Of a stretch of DNA of 64,000 bases, positions 43,801 to 57,170 are shown piece by piece. A program made the position numbers and the translations under genes. The stretch comes from Hyaloperonospora brassicae (taxonomy: Eukaryota; Oomycota; Peronosporomycetes; Peronosporales; Peronosporaceae): the NCBI GenBank assembly GCA_947650285.1, contig CANTFL010001211.1:744001-808000 (forward strand), in the 5' to 3' direction. The stretch's first letter is position 1. Each line of letters starts with the position of its first letter. The notes under the pieces were generated by a model. It saw nothing but the letters and a program-made list of their open reading frames with translations. It did no database searches and was not told where the DNA came from.

Positions 43801-45868
43801 ATCCGAGTCTTCTCATCCTGACGATTTCGTCCATATATGAACTGCTGAGAACTCGTTCGGTATCAGTAAAAACCGTTGCCGATCGAATAATGAAGAAGTA
43901 ATCGTCCTCTGCGACGAGTACGTAGATCTGCTTTAATTTTCCACTGCGTAGATCACGCAAGAACTGTTTCGGTTCTAGCGTTGGCGATTAGGTTAACTCC
44001 GAAGTTAACTTTGGACGAACTACCAGATCAAGTGTATAAGCGCCTACGCTTGCTCTGTCATTAAGAAAGACATATACTGTCTCGATTACTTCCTGGGAAG
44101 TTACATTCACAGGATCCAGGAGATATTTCTCCACAATGTTGTGATCATCTACATTGTGTTCTTGTACAGTCGTAAGAACGACCGTACCACAAGTGAGGCC
44201 ATCGCACTCACTCGTAGTACACCCACGTGAGTGTGGGCGTTCCAAGATGTTCGTCAGGTGGTTATCTGAGGAACAAGTGGCAGGCATCATAACCGATCGA
44301 TGCTGCCAACTCACCCTTGGCTCGTATCTCCTAAGCCAAGGTATTCCTAGGATTACATCAAACTTTTCATCCAGGTCGAGTACGATGAAGTAATCATCGT
44401 ACTGTTTTTCATTCAACGTGTAGTGGATTCGGACTACCAGTTTCTTTACAGTGATCGATGCACCTGTCGAAAGGCGCACCGTCATACTCTTTGGAGAGAT
44501 TCCCCGCTTCACGAACTTAATACTTCCAGCCTCTAGTGGCTGGCGACGAACAAGATTGTTCGACTCCCCACAGTCAACTAGAGCGCGAAGTGACAAGTCT
44601 TTTGTCACTTCTAACTTCAAGTTGATGAGAGACACCTCATCACCAGGTGCAGAGACACACATTGACTGTGTGTCGGGAGCAACCTTCGTCAAGAAATTTG
44701 CAAATTCTCTTGATGTTGCCGGATCAGATGGGCGCTCCGCCCCTACATTCCCCGACCATTTTTTGATGGTCCACTTTTCTGTTGCGGCTTTGCAACAGCA
44801 TCAGGCCCTCTTCCTCCAGTTCTCCTGGGTGGTTGACGGTTACTACGCTCAGCACTGCGACGTCCTGAGCGGGGGACACTGCATTCGTATGCATAGTGTC
44901 CCGGTTTGGGACAACGATGGCATCTCAGCTATCGCTTGTCATTCGCAGGGCAAGGTTTCTCGCCCTCGACATATTGAGGGTCCATTTGTTCTGGACCTCC
45001 GACCGCTGATCGTCTTTGTGGACGATAGGGTGTAAGAGGAGTGTGAGCCTGTATCACACTAAACTATTCCTGCCCCGTAGCGTATATCGCTTCGGAGAGC
45101 GTATTTAGCTCCCCACAAAACGGGTGGTCCCTGACAGGACCATCTGAAAGCCCTTGAATGAATATTGTAATCAGCACAAATTCACTCACAGGGTTCACTA
45201 TCATGCAAGTTGCAAGGTAGCGCACATGTTGAGCGTAAGCGTGAACATTACGCTTACCCTGTTTGATCTCAATTAGTTCTAATAGAGTCCTGAACTCTGC
45301 CCTGGGAGGCTCAAACGTTTGGCTGAGCAGGGTCTTGAAGACGTCTAACGACTCGAACACTTTCGGGTCGTGTAACTTGAGGTTAAGGGCCCAGTTCCTG
45401 GCGTCCCCTATCAAGTATGACTGAGAAAATGCAACTAGCATTTGCTGATCGTCGATGCGACGGGCCTCGATGGCACCGTCGACCTCGACGATCCATCTTA
45501 ACAGGGAGTCTTCCTCGACTCCCGATACTTGGAGATCTCTAGCTTAGAGACTCCCGTCCACGCTCACGCGTCGACTCTGCGGACTGAGACTGTTGAGGTC
45601 TCAGAGTTTCAGTCCACTAGTAATCTTGTTGTTGCAACAAGGTATTCTGCACTCGCGAATCATCAAGTTCTCGTTGCAAGAACTTGCTGATGACGGCATG
45701 CTGTTGGTCCCTATCTTTGTGAGGACAGCATGGACATAATAGCTTCTTCGCCAACGGTCGAATTCATTCGTTCGATCGCACTCCATTCGACATCACTCGA
45801 AATGGGAGCATCTTTCATGAGTTCCGTCAAATCTGTCGCCTTCTTCATCGTCCAACATGTTCATGTTG
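40163..45868 (-). pseudogene. Broken gag-pol of element 1
   Basis: Minus-strand pieces in order: gag N-terminus (about 45868-45600), gag capsid (45441-45064, TFEPPRAEF, KQGKRNVHAYAQH), protease (44692-43988, with DCGESN where element 2 has DCGASN), an N-terminal RT-linked piece (43960-43739), RT (to 42840; YFDDVFVHSR), RNase H (42688-42284; YTDHASL, ADALSRR), integrase zinc domain (42274-41888; HDAPTGGHRGREKTYL), integrase core (41845-41129), an acidic patch ending DDDAGIFSIVND, the C-terminal integrase part (41006-40818) and a degenerate chromodomain (40645-40163). Frameshifts and stops separate the pieces. Two stops (43230-43232 and 42840-42842) occur at the same codons as in element 2. Confidence 0.88.
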
Positions 45869-45900
45869 GGCGATGAGAGTGTGGTCCTTGGACGGACTAT

Positions 45901-45912
45901 TAAGTGCTACCA
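45901..45912 (-). promoter_or_regulatory. Primer-binding site of element 1
   Basis: On the minus strand TGGTAGCACTTA begins two bases after the 5' LTR. It equals the same site in element 2 at 11 of 12 positions, so one tRNA 3' end (ending GTGCTACCA) probably primes both. Confidence 0.75.
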
Positions 45913-45914
45913 GG

Positions 45915-46356
45915 TGTAACGGGGCACTGGTGACTACGTACTGGCTTGCCAGTACGGAGTTCACTTTCACTGACAAAAGTGATAGTCAGTGCCCTGCTAA
46001 GTGTTGCACCAACACAGAGGAAGGAAAGGAGACTAGTGAACACGCTAGTCTCTGGTAAAAGTAAAACTGTTATTTAATATAATTAAGTCCTATCAATCTT
46101 ATGTCTCTGTTTACCTTGACTTAATTGTATTCATATAACTAAATGTATGATGATGTCCACTCACCACCCATTGCACGCGTCTAGCAGCGATCGGTGGATT
46201 GATATCATCACGATATCAACCAATGAGTAGACCCTTCGGTCATCTTCAACAATTTCATCATGCTCTGTGATATTGTTGAAAGAATATACAACGTAATATT
46301 CTTTATTGTCACTATATCCTTAGTGACAATATCATGTAAAGGTCTACTTCGTTACA
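45915..46356 (-). repeat. 5' LTR of element 1
   Basis: 442 bp, almost identical to 38623-39064. Differences cluster near its plus-coordinate right end (GGTCTACTTCGTTACA against GGCTACCCCTTTACA). Confidence 0.93.
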
Positions 46357-46396
46357 TACAGGAGGTCCATACATGACTTTACCACGTATAATTTAT
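46357..46396. repeat. Right copy of the ~40-bp direct repeat flanking element 1
   Basis: It begins at the exact end of the right LTR and matches 38576-38613 with few differences. Confidence 0.75.
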
Positions 46397-46699
46397 GCTT
46401 TATCGCTGGGATTTTTCAGCTTTAAGTACATAACTGTTGCTTTGCGTGTATGTATTGACTCTCATGACATCGAATTGTAGATGTAGTCCTCGTTGTTTGA
46501 GAGCATTGTCGCATACATATCAAGAATACTCGCGTAAACTCATCGTCATCTTGGCTCAACTTATAGGCAGGTCAGCATGGATCTCTCAGCTCCAAGTGTT
46601 TATCAAACGTGCGTGTCTGGTCTCTACCTCCCAAAGATCCACGTACCATCTATCCAGCTCAACTACTAAGAGTCGACATATGTAACGAGGTGATCCAAT

Positions 46700-49600
46700 T
46701 ATATATTAAATTGTCCTTTGCAAGAATCACAGCAGATAATGTAATGTTAACTGTTCCGTCAGCAATATCACTATATGCTGTAACATTGTCGAAGTGTCTC
46801 GAGAATATGCTCATTAGTTAACATTGGCCGCTTTATCGACTCAGTAATCTCTGCTAGACACGCGCAATGAATGTAATCGATATGCTACATTTGACGTTGT
46901 ACTTCTTTATAGTTAGAGCATGACCAGAGACAAGTATTTTGAGAGACTTATACTGTGATACAGCTCTTTCGTATGTCGTTTGCGAAGCGTGTTCGTCTCA
47001 TTAGCTCAACTTTCTCTGCACATACAGTGTAATGAGGTCATGAGGAACGTGCTTACTATTCGGTCATTGAAGGTAGCCTAAAGACTGTCGGCACATGCGT
47101 AGCGTGTCTTGTTTCACCTGGTAGTACTGAGTGGCCCGTCCAACGACCACGGACGTGTCATCGAACATGAACATTTCGGATGAGAAAGAGAAAAGATTTC
47201 ACGTTACGCGCAGAGGATTTGCTCAATTTTGAGGTAATAAGCGGACGTCGGTCGAAGAACGCGTTCAAATATTGGACGATCTACCGTCGCTTTATGCTGT
47301 TAGCTCCGATAGGAAGCATGCGTCATGCATCATATGACCTTGATGACGCGCAGTCCAAAGCACCTTGCTCGTCAGAAATATGTGTAACAGGCAGAGATGG
47401 TGAAGGAACATGTTGCGCAACAGATTAAGCATCTGAGAAAGTTGCAATCCCAAGCTGGACATACCTTTCGATGATCGCTAGTCAACCCTATTGCTAAAAG
47501 ATAGACATTTACGAGTACGTGGGACGTCAGAGCACTTCTCTTTTGTGATGTATGTCAAGATATACGATGCCATAACGTCTAGCTTCTCGGGTGTATCGGT
47601 TGTATAAAAAGCGTCAAGAGTCTTTGAAAAGTTCCTTACATTGGTAGCGTGATTACACAAGTAATTAAGCAACCACGCCGAGATAACCTTCTTTCTTGTT
47701 CAATTGTCAACGAAGACGAGAAGTGGTCTTGGAGTAGTAAGTGCCAGCACTCCTTTGGAGGTACCAAGAAGAGATTGACTTTGTAGCCTGCATCGTCAAT
47801 CGCAGATCAGGACAGAATATTTATACAGTCTGTGACGCTAGCGATTTTGCAGTAGGCTGCGCGTTGACGCAAATTGATGCGGACAATGCGAAGCGCATCG
47901 TCTATTATCAGTCGCGTCAGATGCATCTAGCTAAGAGCAAATACCTGGTGCCTGACAAGAAATATAGTGCCATCAAGTGTTGCATAAGCTATTTCCGCGT
48001 CTGTATCATAGAATATTTACTTTCATCGTCTATACTCCCCATGTTTCATGGCGCAAGACCGTAAACATTATCAATTATCGCTAATAATGACAAGGTGATA
48101 GTCCTTCTTCGCAAACTAAAACTACGCCGTGGAATAAAAGCCGCGACGACTGAACATAGTCGCTGATTACTTATCACGCTATCCTGTTTATGGCCAGCTG
48201 TGTCTTAAAACAGTGAGACTACGTCTACCGTCGCAACTCTGATTAGTAGTGTCTCGTCGTCCAATTTTCTTAACGAATTGATAAAGGCTAACGCCTTCGA
48301 TAAGGACCTTGTGCGTTTCATTAGACATATAAGTAATCCATCCCAGCAAGCTTTTCAAAGCTTGTCGTAGACGTAATAATCGTCACCGGATCGATACACA
48401 AGCTTCCGTCGGCTGCTGTTTATACTGTAAATTTCGGCAACACACCGCTTGTCGGCGTTCTCAATAACAAATATTTGCGCTTGCGCATCCTTTAGGAGCG
48501 TCACGATATGCCGGAAAGTGGACATTGTGGCATTGAAAAGACTTATCTCTCGTTAAGTCGGGACTTTTACGAACCCCTCCAGTATCACCTTTTTCACATG
48601 TACTTTCGTACTTGTGAGGTATGCCGACGAATGATTTTAGCATTTCATCCCGTGCAAAGTTGCATCGCTAGGAGTCAGTTTTAATGGACTTCGTCTTTTG
48701 TTTCTTCTAAGGCGATAGCAATTATACAATTTTGTTCCGTTATTTTTCCATCAAGATGGTACACATTGTGTCTGTTCGGAACTCGATTACAGCCGAACGT
48801 TGTGCTCGTGTCTATATTGACATGATATTTCGACTGCCTGGTCGATCACGTGAGCTTGTCTCTGGCAGAGACCGGTGGTTCACGACGGATTTGGCAATCC
48901 GTGTTCCTTTACATCGAAAACGTTATAAGATGTTACTTCTGACCAGACAGAACGTGCGGAATGTGTACTACAACAAGATTTACGAGGTCGTGATTACTCT
49001 TTCACGTGTTTAAGGACGCTCCTACCGATGGTTGAGCTCGATATCAATAGATTGGTGCATGTGATCACAACGCATACACCGTTCCACGTAAATGACTAAC
49101 GCAATCTGCACGTACTCACCCTGATCAAATGCGCAATATTAATTGAAAATAGAGTGACTCGCTTGAGCAACAACCTTGACTCATGCTCATCATCATCGGG
49201 GTCATTCTTGACGCGAGATGACAAAGTCGATACGACATATCAATCAAGAATAAGCGATGACGCTATTTTTGGCATGGATAATGATGATGACGAGGTTGGT
49301 AAATTAGTAATAGCCAATTTTGTAATAGAGAGAATGAGCACACTTTGCTGATCATATGACAGAGGAAAGAACTCTATATGTAAAGTGAAAAAGGCGCATT
49401 ATACAAAACGAAGTTGAATTAGCAGAAACATTTTCTGCTAGGTCGAGTAGTAGTGATCCATCACGCGCAGGACTACATAACTAGCGCGGTGGATGACAGA
49501 ATCGGTACGCTGACAAGAATAGTGGAGCAAATGTTCCTTCATTGTATGTCGGTAACTTAGTACTAATTCATCCGGTAGCTTCACTTCGACTTGCAGTAAC

Positions 49601-51100
49601 TAACCTAGACAGCATCTATTTGCTCTATGACATCGGTTCGTTTTGCCTGTTGCGCCGAAAGGACAACGCATACACGACTGAGATGCCACATAGGATGCGC
49701 ACACATCCTACATTGTAAGTGGTAGCTACCGCTATTACTTTTAAAAAGTGGCTCTTTCGACAATGAATATAGCCTCGGCGTTCATGGGTCTCCGTCAGAT
49801 TATTGCGTTTGCGCTCCAGGGTACAATTTATTTGCGCACCGAAAAGACCTCCTCACATACTTGGAACATCTCCTCACGAGCTGCTCACAGCTTGTCAAAA
49901 AGAAAGCAAATGTCCCGTTCATTCAACAACAATTCGAGAGCGATTTGAGACCAATATCGACACGATCCTTTGTGCGCTCGTCGTGGTGACTCCTATCGTA
50001 GCTGGTCACTAGTATCACTTGTCTCATGCTTCATATCCTCGCTCAGTTCAAGTATTGAGCGATTCATCTCGTGGACATTGATATGGTCCAGTAAATGTCC
50101 CTTCTTAGGGCTTCTTGTCTATAGTATCTCTTTTAAAAAGTCGCGGGATCGTCATTGGCTTCTATCGGTAATTTGTTATAATTAATACCGCGATGTGAAG
50201 GGAGTTGAACTACCTTGTCTGATAGCTTCGGAATTTACCTTCTGAAACAGTTAGAAGTCTCGATCCCAGCTGGTGATTGACGTTCTCGGCCTCGTCAATC
50301 ATTATGACGAGACACAATTTAAGTTCGGGAGGGCCATCGAAGAACGATCTCCCGACACTTTTGTTAAGGAATTGCTAGTCTTAACATATTTGTAAATTTC
50401 GGAGGACCGGCGCGACACCCAGTAAGGCTGAATAGGAAAAAATCCTTCCTAGTGGCGCGAGCAGAATCGTCAGTGTAAATCAGTCAATTGTCTCCCCACA
50501 AAAGAAATGACAAGCCTGCCACTCCTGATATTTAGTGCAGTTTGTATTGTGCACCAGTGGATCTTGCTTTATAGTGTTTATTTCGAGAAGCAGTAATGTA
50601 TTCGAGCCAGGCTTCACAATATGCAAATTTGATATTTCAATCAAGAAATTATAGTCCTGCACCGACATTCCACCAAATTGCCAATGTTGGCCGCGGTATA
50701 AGTTATGTCTGAAAACGAAATCGATGTAAATCTCATGTTTAATGCGGTATTGTTTTGCACAGATGTCAAGGCGATGTAGCCTTGACAAGCACAGAAGTAG
50801 AATAGTATCTTTCTAATGTTTATTCCATTCCACTGATTCAAAATGTGCCGTAAAGTCATACGTGGTTTGATCTAGGATGCTAGACGCAGAATGTTGCGGA
50901 TTCCATACTCATACGTGGTGATAACGGAAGCACCGACCTCACGTATGCCCGAGTTATCTCGACAATCTTGCCTCTAGTGACCCGACGCAAATGTTCCGGT
51001 AGTATCACGAAGACTAGACCTATCGTGTGGCAAACGCGTCTTGAGCTAGGGCGAGGGAAATGACTTGATCGCAGCAACGAGTCGTCTAGTTCATCAGATT
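46700..51100 (+). mobile_element. Strongly decayed third Ty3/gypsy copy
   Basis: Anchors in plus order: LTR-like sequence (about 46840-47117, with an ACACGCGCAATGA block), a primer site CACCTGGTAGTACTGAG and gag start (47116-47235) resembling element 2, an RNase H piece (47741-48064; VCDASDFAVGCAL, YYQSRQMH), an integrase zinc-domain piece (about 48470-48640), a core piece (48732-49013; VHIVSVRNSITAERCARVYID), an acidic patch (49235-49300), a C-terminal integrase piece (about 49500-49720; MPHRMRTHPT) and, at 49740-49950, sequence resembling the sense/antisense overlap region of element 2. RT is missing. Outer borders are approximate. Confidence 0.7.
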
Positions 51101-54100
51101 ATAGAACATCTCGTGACGTCAAAGCGACACGGACTGATGATCAATAAAGTTTTGGCGTCCTCGTCTTCGTCTTCGCAGCTCGCGACTCGTTATCAGGATG
51201 AGCGGTTTGATATGAGTCGAATGTAGATCCAGCCCACTCAAGTGGACAACCTCTGCGCAAGATCGTCTTGTGATATGGGACACCCACCCGTAGTATACTT
51301 TGCGGGTGATAGCTGCATGTGGTTTAGTGCCACGTGCGCCTGCAACGATTGATGTTGCAGGCTGCTAAGTCGTATCAGCAGGCTATCAGACACCTACTGA
51401 TGGGGCACGCACTTGCCTTCCGTTAAGCTGCACACATTCGTGCAGCCGACTATGCAGCAGCTTTTGCCGCATGAATAAAATCAGCGTGATTGAAAGTCCA
51501 CACATGTCGGTGACTAATATGTGCTCCCTTTTTCTTTATTGACCCATAAGTGGATCTCTGTCACTATTCAGTCATTAATCAGTCACCAATGAGCTATTGG
51601 TAAGGGGGCCAATCGGCGGCGCAAAGATCTTATTGAATCAAGACGGAGTAAAATTGGTACAAACGACTTTCAACGGATCAGGGACCCCGCGTGAAGGCGC
51701 AACCGAAACTGAATCCCCCGGAGGGGCAAACACGGCACACCCTCTTGACCGTTCCACTGGGTTGGAGTCTGAGTTAGCATCTTATGGAATAAAAACCGGC
51801 AGGGAGTCAGTATTAACGAGAGAGCAAATGAGGCGTCGTCCCACGACGGTGCACCCGGCCGAAGGTGTGGACCAGGTTCCATATTTAAGTAATCTACCCC
51901 TACTTCATTCAGTGCGCTCGTCATGGCGGGCACAGCGGATGAGACAAGCTTTAGAATCATGGAACTGGACCAGGCGGGGACCCGGGACGACCGGGATGCG
52001 CGTCCAACCGAGGCGGCGACCCTATACTCACGGATTTCTACTGGAGCAGTCGATAGCGCCGTGACGGCTGCGGTAGGTTCGACGACCGCGGCTTCGAGCG
52101 AGGCTGTAGCTATAAAGGCGGATAGTGAGGCGCCTTCTCGGTTAACACCTGAGATGGATGCTTCACCGGCCGACACGTTTGTGGCTCTGGTGTAGGAAAT
52201 GACTGAATCACCGGATGTTCAGCCGCTGGAAGCATGGCTTCAGATGGGGTGACAGTTATATGCGGCTGTTTACTACACCGCTCCATTTTGCTTGAAGGCG
52301 CTTCCTGACGCCAGGAAACGCTTTCCTTGGGTAACTGCCGCTATAACTTTCTGCCTTTTGGGTATATTTTTAGCAAGTATGTGTCAATGTCAATGGCTCT
52401 TTCTCAGACTGGACTCCGCTGGCAAGCAAAATCTCCAAAAATAACTCTATGGAATACCCACTGGGCTTCTAAAGAGATAGTTTGCAAGCTGTCGAGTCAG
52501 CGCAAGTGGCCCAAGAAAATATTTGAATAAATGGGCAAAACTTGCCAAATAAGGAAGCCTTCATATTTTTCGGCAGACAAACCTATGGGGAATACAGCAT
52601 TTGCCGATATTATGTTTGTCCCCGCGACATTTCCGCTGCAGACATTTCACGTCTGTAGGCGCTGTGTGCTGCCCCGTTTTCCCCATCGGGTTAGCTACAT
52701 GTTAAAGAAGGTAAGGATGATGAGTGGACGGTCATTTATGGTAAAGTGGAAAAAACGGTCGCCTACCGCCGCATGCCCGCTTATTTAAGGTATGTTCTCA
52801 TCTGTGAGAAGCAATAACGATTACTTAGCACTATCTAGACCCAGGCGAAAGAGGAATTAATGCTCCACTCAAACCGATCTCGTGGGTTCAAAGTGACCAA
52901 ACAATCTACTAAGGCACTTACAGAGATAATCCTGGAATCGGCGAAGCTGGCGCATATCAATATGGATGAGCTTCACCTAATGCTGCGTCAGACAAAGACC
53001 ATCAGCAATGATCACGACACCAATCCAATGCATTTCGATTGTTACGCAAGATACGGCCGGGCGTCAGGTACGCGTTCCGTTTTATGGGAAAGTTTATAGT
53101 CTACGCAAAGCCCATAGTCCGGTGTCAGGATCGTTATGGCTACGACAGCAAGACCACAGTGGCACCTTCCACGAGCGGCGTATGGTTAATGCTGTGTGTC
53201 TTCACAAACAAACCAAATTTAATGACATCGGACGGATTGAGACGTTCTTATAGGCATAAATTTGTACTGACATTGATTCAGAAGACCTAAATAAGCCTCC
53301 CCCGAGTTTTGGACTTCCACAATTTGTATAGTCACTTTTGAGCTGGCCGGATGCCCTCTCTGTATGAGCGGGAGGGGATGGGCTACGGTTTGGTACAACT
53401 ATCATCGTGATAAACTCTAATTTCGGTTCTTGTATATAACGCTTACCATGAGGCAATCTGGAACACACGATTTCGCGATGCCGCTTTACTGGTAAGTCGC
53501 TGCGAGGGCCGGGCGGTATAGTTGTCACCGAGGATAACGTCAGGGATATGGACGATCTAGTAAGGTCGTTTTCCATTCTTGCGGAGATGGATGCCATGGC
53601 GGAGCAGAGACTCACCCTTCAAACTTTGGCGGAAGCAGCTGATCAGGCGCCGGTCACGCCGTCTCGGCCTATGAACAACTCTGGACCAGCGATAGTTAGC
53701 TCGGTACCGGCGCAATACCCATCAGCGCGCTTCAGAAAGATCAGGGATATACGTTTGCTCATATGAAAACTCAACCTGCGCCTTTTGATACCGCGCCCGA
53801 GGATAGCGAAACCGATCAAAGGAGATCGGCGTCAATCGGTAACTCCTGCGGCGTATCGCAGCCGTCCGCTCGCCATAGTTTAAGCCTTAAACGTGTTAAG
53901 AGATGATAGGGAGGCAAAGGATTCTGACGACGAGGTCGATGAAAAATTCAGGACCTCAGCGAGCACCATTTAGCTCGACATTCGCCTCCAGTGTAATGTA
54001 GCAGCACCACGTTACCCGCCCACCGTCTCGTCTTACAGAGGAGGAAGTGGCAAGAAAATCGGCTTGTAAAGCGCGGGGCACAGCGCCGTCTGAATCCGAA

Positions 54101-56733
54101 CCGGTGCTTCTGACGCACTGATGTCAGGAGCACAAGACCTTTCAATCGCTCATTTCCTGTGTCAAGTCTGCGCAGAATCTTTCACTTTCCATGGAGGCTC
54201 GAACACCTGGAGACTTGGATAGTATGCTTGGGTTTGGAGCAACAACTTGGGGCCGGTCAGTTGTGGCTCCGGCTACTGACAAATGCCTAGCGATGTCTAT
54301 CGCACAGGCGGATGTGGATAGTCTTTAGACGAATTAGATTAAACTCTTGAGCGGCTAACGGTCAGCCTAAAACGCAGGATAAAGCATTCTGGGCTTCTCC
54401 GTTAGAAAGATCAGCTGGCCCGTGATCATCGCGCGCAAGCGCTCATAAATGGGTAACGAAGATGGCTTAATATGACCTGGATGGAGTCGTCATCTCAAAT
54501 GCGATGGTATCTTGACGATCACTCTAATAGTTTTGTCGACAGAACAGCCATTGTTGAAGGAGATACATAGGGTGGGAATGACATCTTCTGTTCGCAGCGC
54601 GCTATTTATGTGGTACAACGTATTGAGAACGGACAATCTGGGTGGAGCTGTCGTAAAGTTTCACCAACACCGGTCCTGCGCAATCATCGTGTCATTAAGA
54701 GCGCGGCTGATCATCTGCTACCCGTCCACAAACTGTTTGACGATGTTGTAGCAGCAAAAATTATGGATTCATGAATGCCGCAGCTTATTGCTCCGATAAG
54801 AGTACGTCACTACATGTCCCTCATTCATAAAACGTCATATTTAGCTACCGGAAATTGTGCAGCAGTCAGCTTCTAGCGAAGAGGCATTACCAGCAGGCCT
54901 TCCTAATATAACCATCGGCGGCAAAAATATGTGACAGTATCCACGCGGTGGAAGAGGGAGGTCGTGACTTATTCTCGGCCCCCAGCCCGGACTGCCGGGC
55001 TCTAGTCCCCCCGGACCAGCATGCAAACCCCCTCGCTCTGTCTACAATACCTCCGGCCGGTAAGCGCAAGAGCTCAGACGTTGCTCGAAAGCGAGGAAAT
55101 GCTTCGCTTCCGGATGCTAGTGGTTCGGATGGTACAATGGTGCGTTACAAGCCCAACATGCCTATTTGTAAAAAGGGACGCAGCACGCTTGCGTCGATCC
55201 AACTCGTTTTTCGAATGAATAAGACCGAATGAATCGTGATTCTTAGTCATCCGCGCATGGGAGCAACTAGGTCCAGAGAGGCAACCTTCCATTGTGGTTT
55301 CATTTCCCACAGTTTATAGCTTCACGGAGGAGTGAATACGGGAAACTAAACTAGCACCTGATCATGTACTGTGGCATATCAGCCAGTTCACGATATTTGG
55401 AGAACTCATATGCAGATTTTGAATTTGTCTTTCCTGTTGCAGTGGTTGACAGACTGCCGCCGGGAGTGTCTGACCGACGGACTGCAAAAATATTGTACAC
55501 AACCGCTAGAACGCCCCACCCAAACGTGGCTGGATGTATGGATCGGTAAAGTGATACAGAGGCGCTACAGCTACGCTAGCGTCTCATGTGGACGGTATAG
55601 ACTACTGGATACCGCTCCGGATCAAGAATTACGGACGCGATGAGGTCGTACGACTATGTTGCCATCAACGCCGAACAAGGTAAAGCCTGCAATTGCTTTG
55701 TGCGTTAGACAACGCCAAAGAAAATTCTGCGCTTCGCAAGGGTGACTCTCCGGGAGATGAGACGCCGGATAAATTAAGGGCTCATGTCAAGCTTGTTTTA
55801 ACTGGCCATCAGTATAAAACGGCGCATTATAACTCGAATAATCAAGCAAATTGGCGCGGTAGCGAAATATGTTTCTCCTCTGCACTTACTTATCTAGAGG
55901 AGAAAGACCTCAATCAGTACTTAGGGCACTCCACAGCACAACTTTGAGATCTCCGACCTATACGTACGTGGTCTCAACTTCCGATCACATGTGTATAGGT
56001 CGGAGATCTCAAGATCGGACGTCTATGGACGTTCTACATTACTGGACGGTCATAGCTTGTCCATTCCATCCAATGACTGCCTTCATCCCGCGGATCTACG
56101 ACTTATGAGCAAGAATGCTATTCAAAATTACCCGATTTCACTGGACGTACGCGTGGTGAAAGACGTCGGAGAGGCAGCGGCATTTGGCTTGTTGCATACA
56201 GGGAACTCACGTCTCGAGAGAAGACGAGGTCGACGCATTACTATTGGAGTGGAGGACCATGTGAGGCAAACAGTTCCACGCCTCTCAAGCACCTGTGTCG
56301 TTTTGTAGCGTTATCTGAACTGGATCTAGCGGCATTGCTCTCTTGCTTACTCCCGAGACTTCTACTACTACATCTGTCTGAAACGAGAACCTATGACATC
56401 CTAGGGTGCTTAAAGCGACAGTGCGCGACATGTTGATTCTTGATGTGTATGCGTTAAACTATCGGGATCAGCGATAGGGTTTCATTTGCAGTCTATGCAA
56501 TTGCGCATGCCGAGGGGATAAACCGTCTTGCTAGACGACTTTAATAGCGTGCAGAGACCACAACTGGACTGATTGGATCCGCGGCTAGCTAGCCGGCTGG
56601 AGAGCCCAGATTTAGCGAGCCTGCTGCAACCTTTGGACATGAGCGATGCGCGTTATCTGCGGGAGCACGCGTAAATTAACGAGGACGAGGCGCCCGTAGA
56701 TCACTTTACGTTCTGTAGAAAGTAATGTGTCAG
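51101..56733. other. Unidentified decayed sequence, probably old mobile elements
   Basis: No intact gene is recognised. Coding-like pieces occur on the + strand at 51597-52064, 51923-52195 (Ala/Thr-rich, acidic), 52860-53099 (helical, KALTEIILESAKLAHINMDE), 53548-53766 and 55693-55947, in different frames with stops between. Their amino-acid usage looks protein-like but matches no family I can name. A 20-bp inverted repeat lies at 55944-56012. Confidence 0.45.
55944..56012. repeat. Perfect 20-bp inverted repeat, 29-nt spacer
   Basis: Bases 55944-55963 and 55993-56012 are exact reverse complements. It lies in otherwise decayed sequence and could be a palindromic insertion footprint or the facing ends of a small element. 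Confidence 0.9.
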
Positions 56734-57126
56734 TGTAACGGGGCAGCCCGTTACATGGAAATTGTCATTTGAGAGATAATGAAAACAAAGAATATTATGC
56801 TGAATATTCTTTTAACAATATCACCAATGGTGGTGATATTGATGGGTCGACCAAAGAGTCTGCTCATTGGTTGATATCTTGATGATATCAGCCCACCAAT
56901 CGCCGCCAGACGCGCGCAATGAGTGGTGACGAGACGTCACCATACACTCAGTTAGATTAGTATAATTAAGTTAAGCCAAACAGAGAGACAGTGGTTAAAG
57001 ACTTAATTATATTAATATAACAGTTCTACTTTTACCTTACCTACGCTTCCTCGTTTGCCTCGAGTACGTCTGTCGGGCGCACCGAAACCCTCGCGTTGAT
57101 TTCACGCAAGGGTGTGCCCCGTTACA
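56734..57126 (+). repeat. 5' LTR of element 2
   Basis: 393 bp from TGTAACGGGG to CCCCGTTACA. It resembles the element 1 LTR in the AATATTAC..AATATC, GGTTGATATC, CGCGCAATGA and AATTAAGT blocks, but its last 90 bases differ (ACGTCTGTCGGGCGCACC in place of the hairpin part). It therefore belongs to a sister subfamily. Confidence 0.85.
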
Positions 57127-57128
57127 CC

Positions 57129-57140
57129 TGGTAGCACTTT
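57129..57140 (+). promoter_or_regulatory. Primer-binding site of element 2
   Basis: TGGTAGCACTTT starts two bases after the LTR, as in element 1; the TGG complements a tRNA CCA end. Confidence 0.75.
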
Positions 57141-57170
57141 GTAGTCCTTCCAAGGACCACAACATCCAAC

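Larger units (their letters stand above)
38623..46356 (-). mobile_element. Element 1: Ty3/gypsy chromovirus-type LTR retrotransposon, 7.7 kb
   Basis: Both ends are 442-bp LTRs differing at only a handful of positions, and TACAG is duplicated outside. Read on the minus strand the order is 5' LTR (46356-45915), primer-binding site, gag, zinc-knuckle region, protease, reverse transcriptase, RNase H, integrase, chromodomain remnant, then a plus-strand (antisense) protein frame, polypurine stretch and 3' LTR (39064-38623). RT before integrase and a C-terminal chromodomain place it among chromoviruses. The pol frames are broken many times, so it cannot encode its own enzymes, although the similar LTRs suggest insertion was not very old. 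Confidence 0.93.

Noticed and set aside
55693..55947. A possible tyrosine recombinase end (YLGHSTAQL)
   Set aside because: Only a short LGHS-like stretch fits; the Arg-Tyr catalytic residues are not visible.
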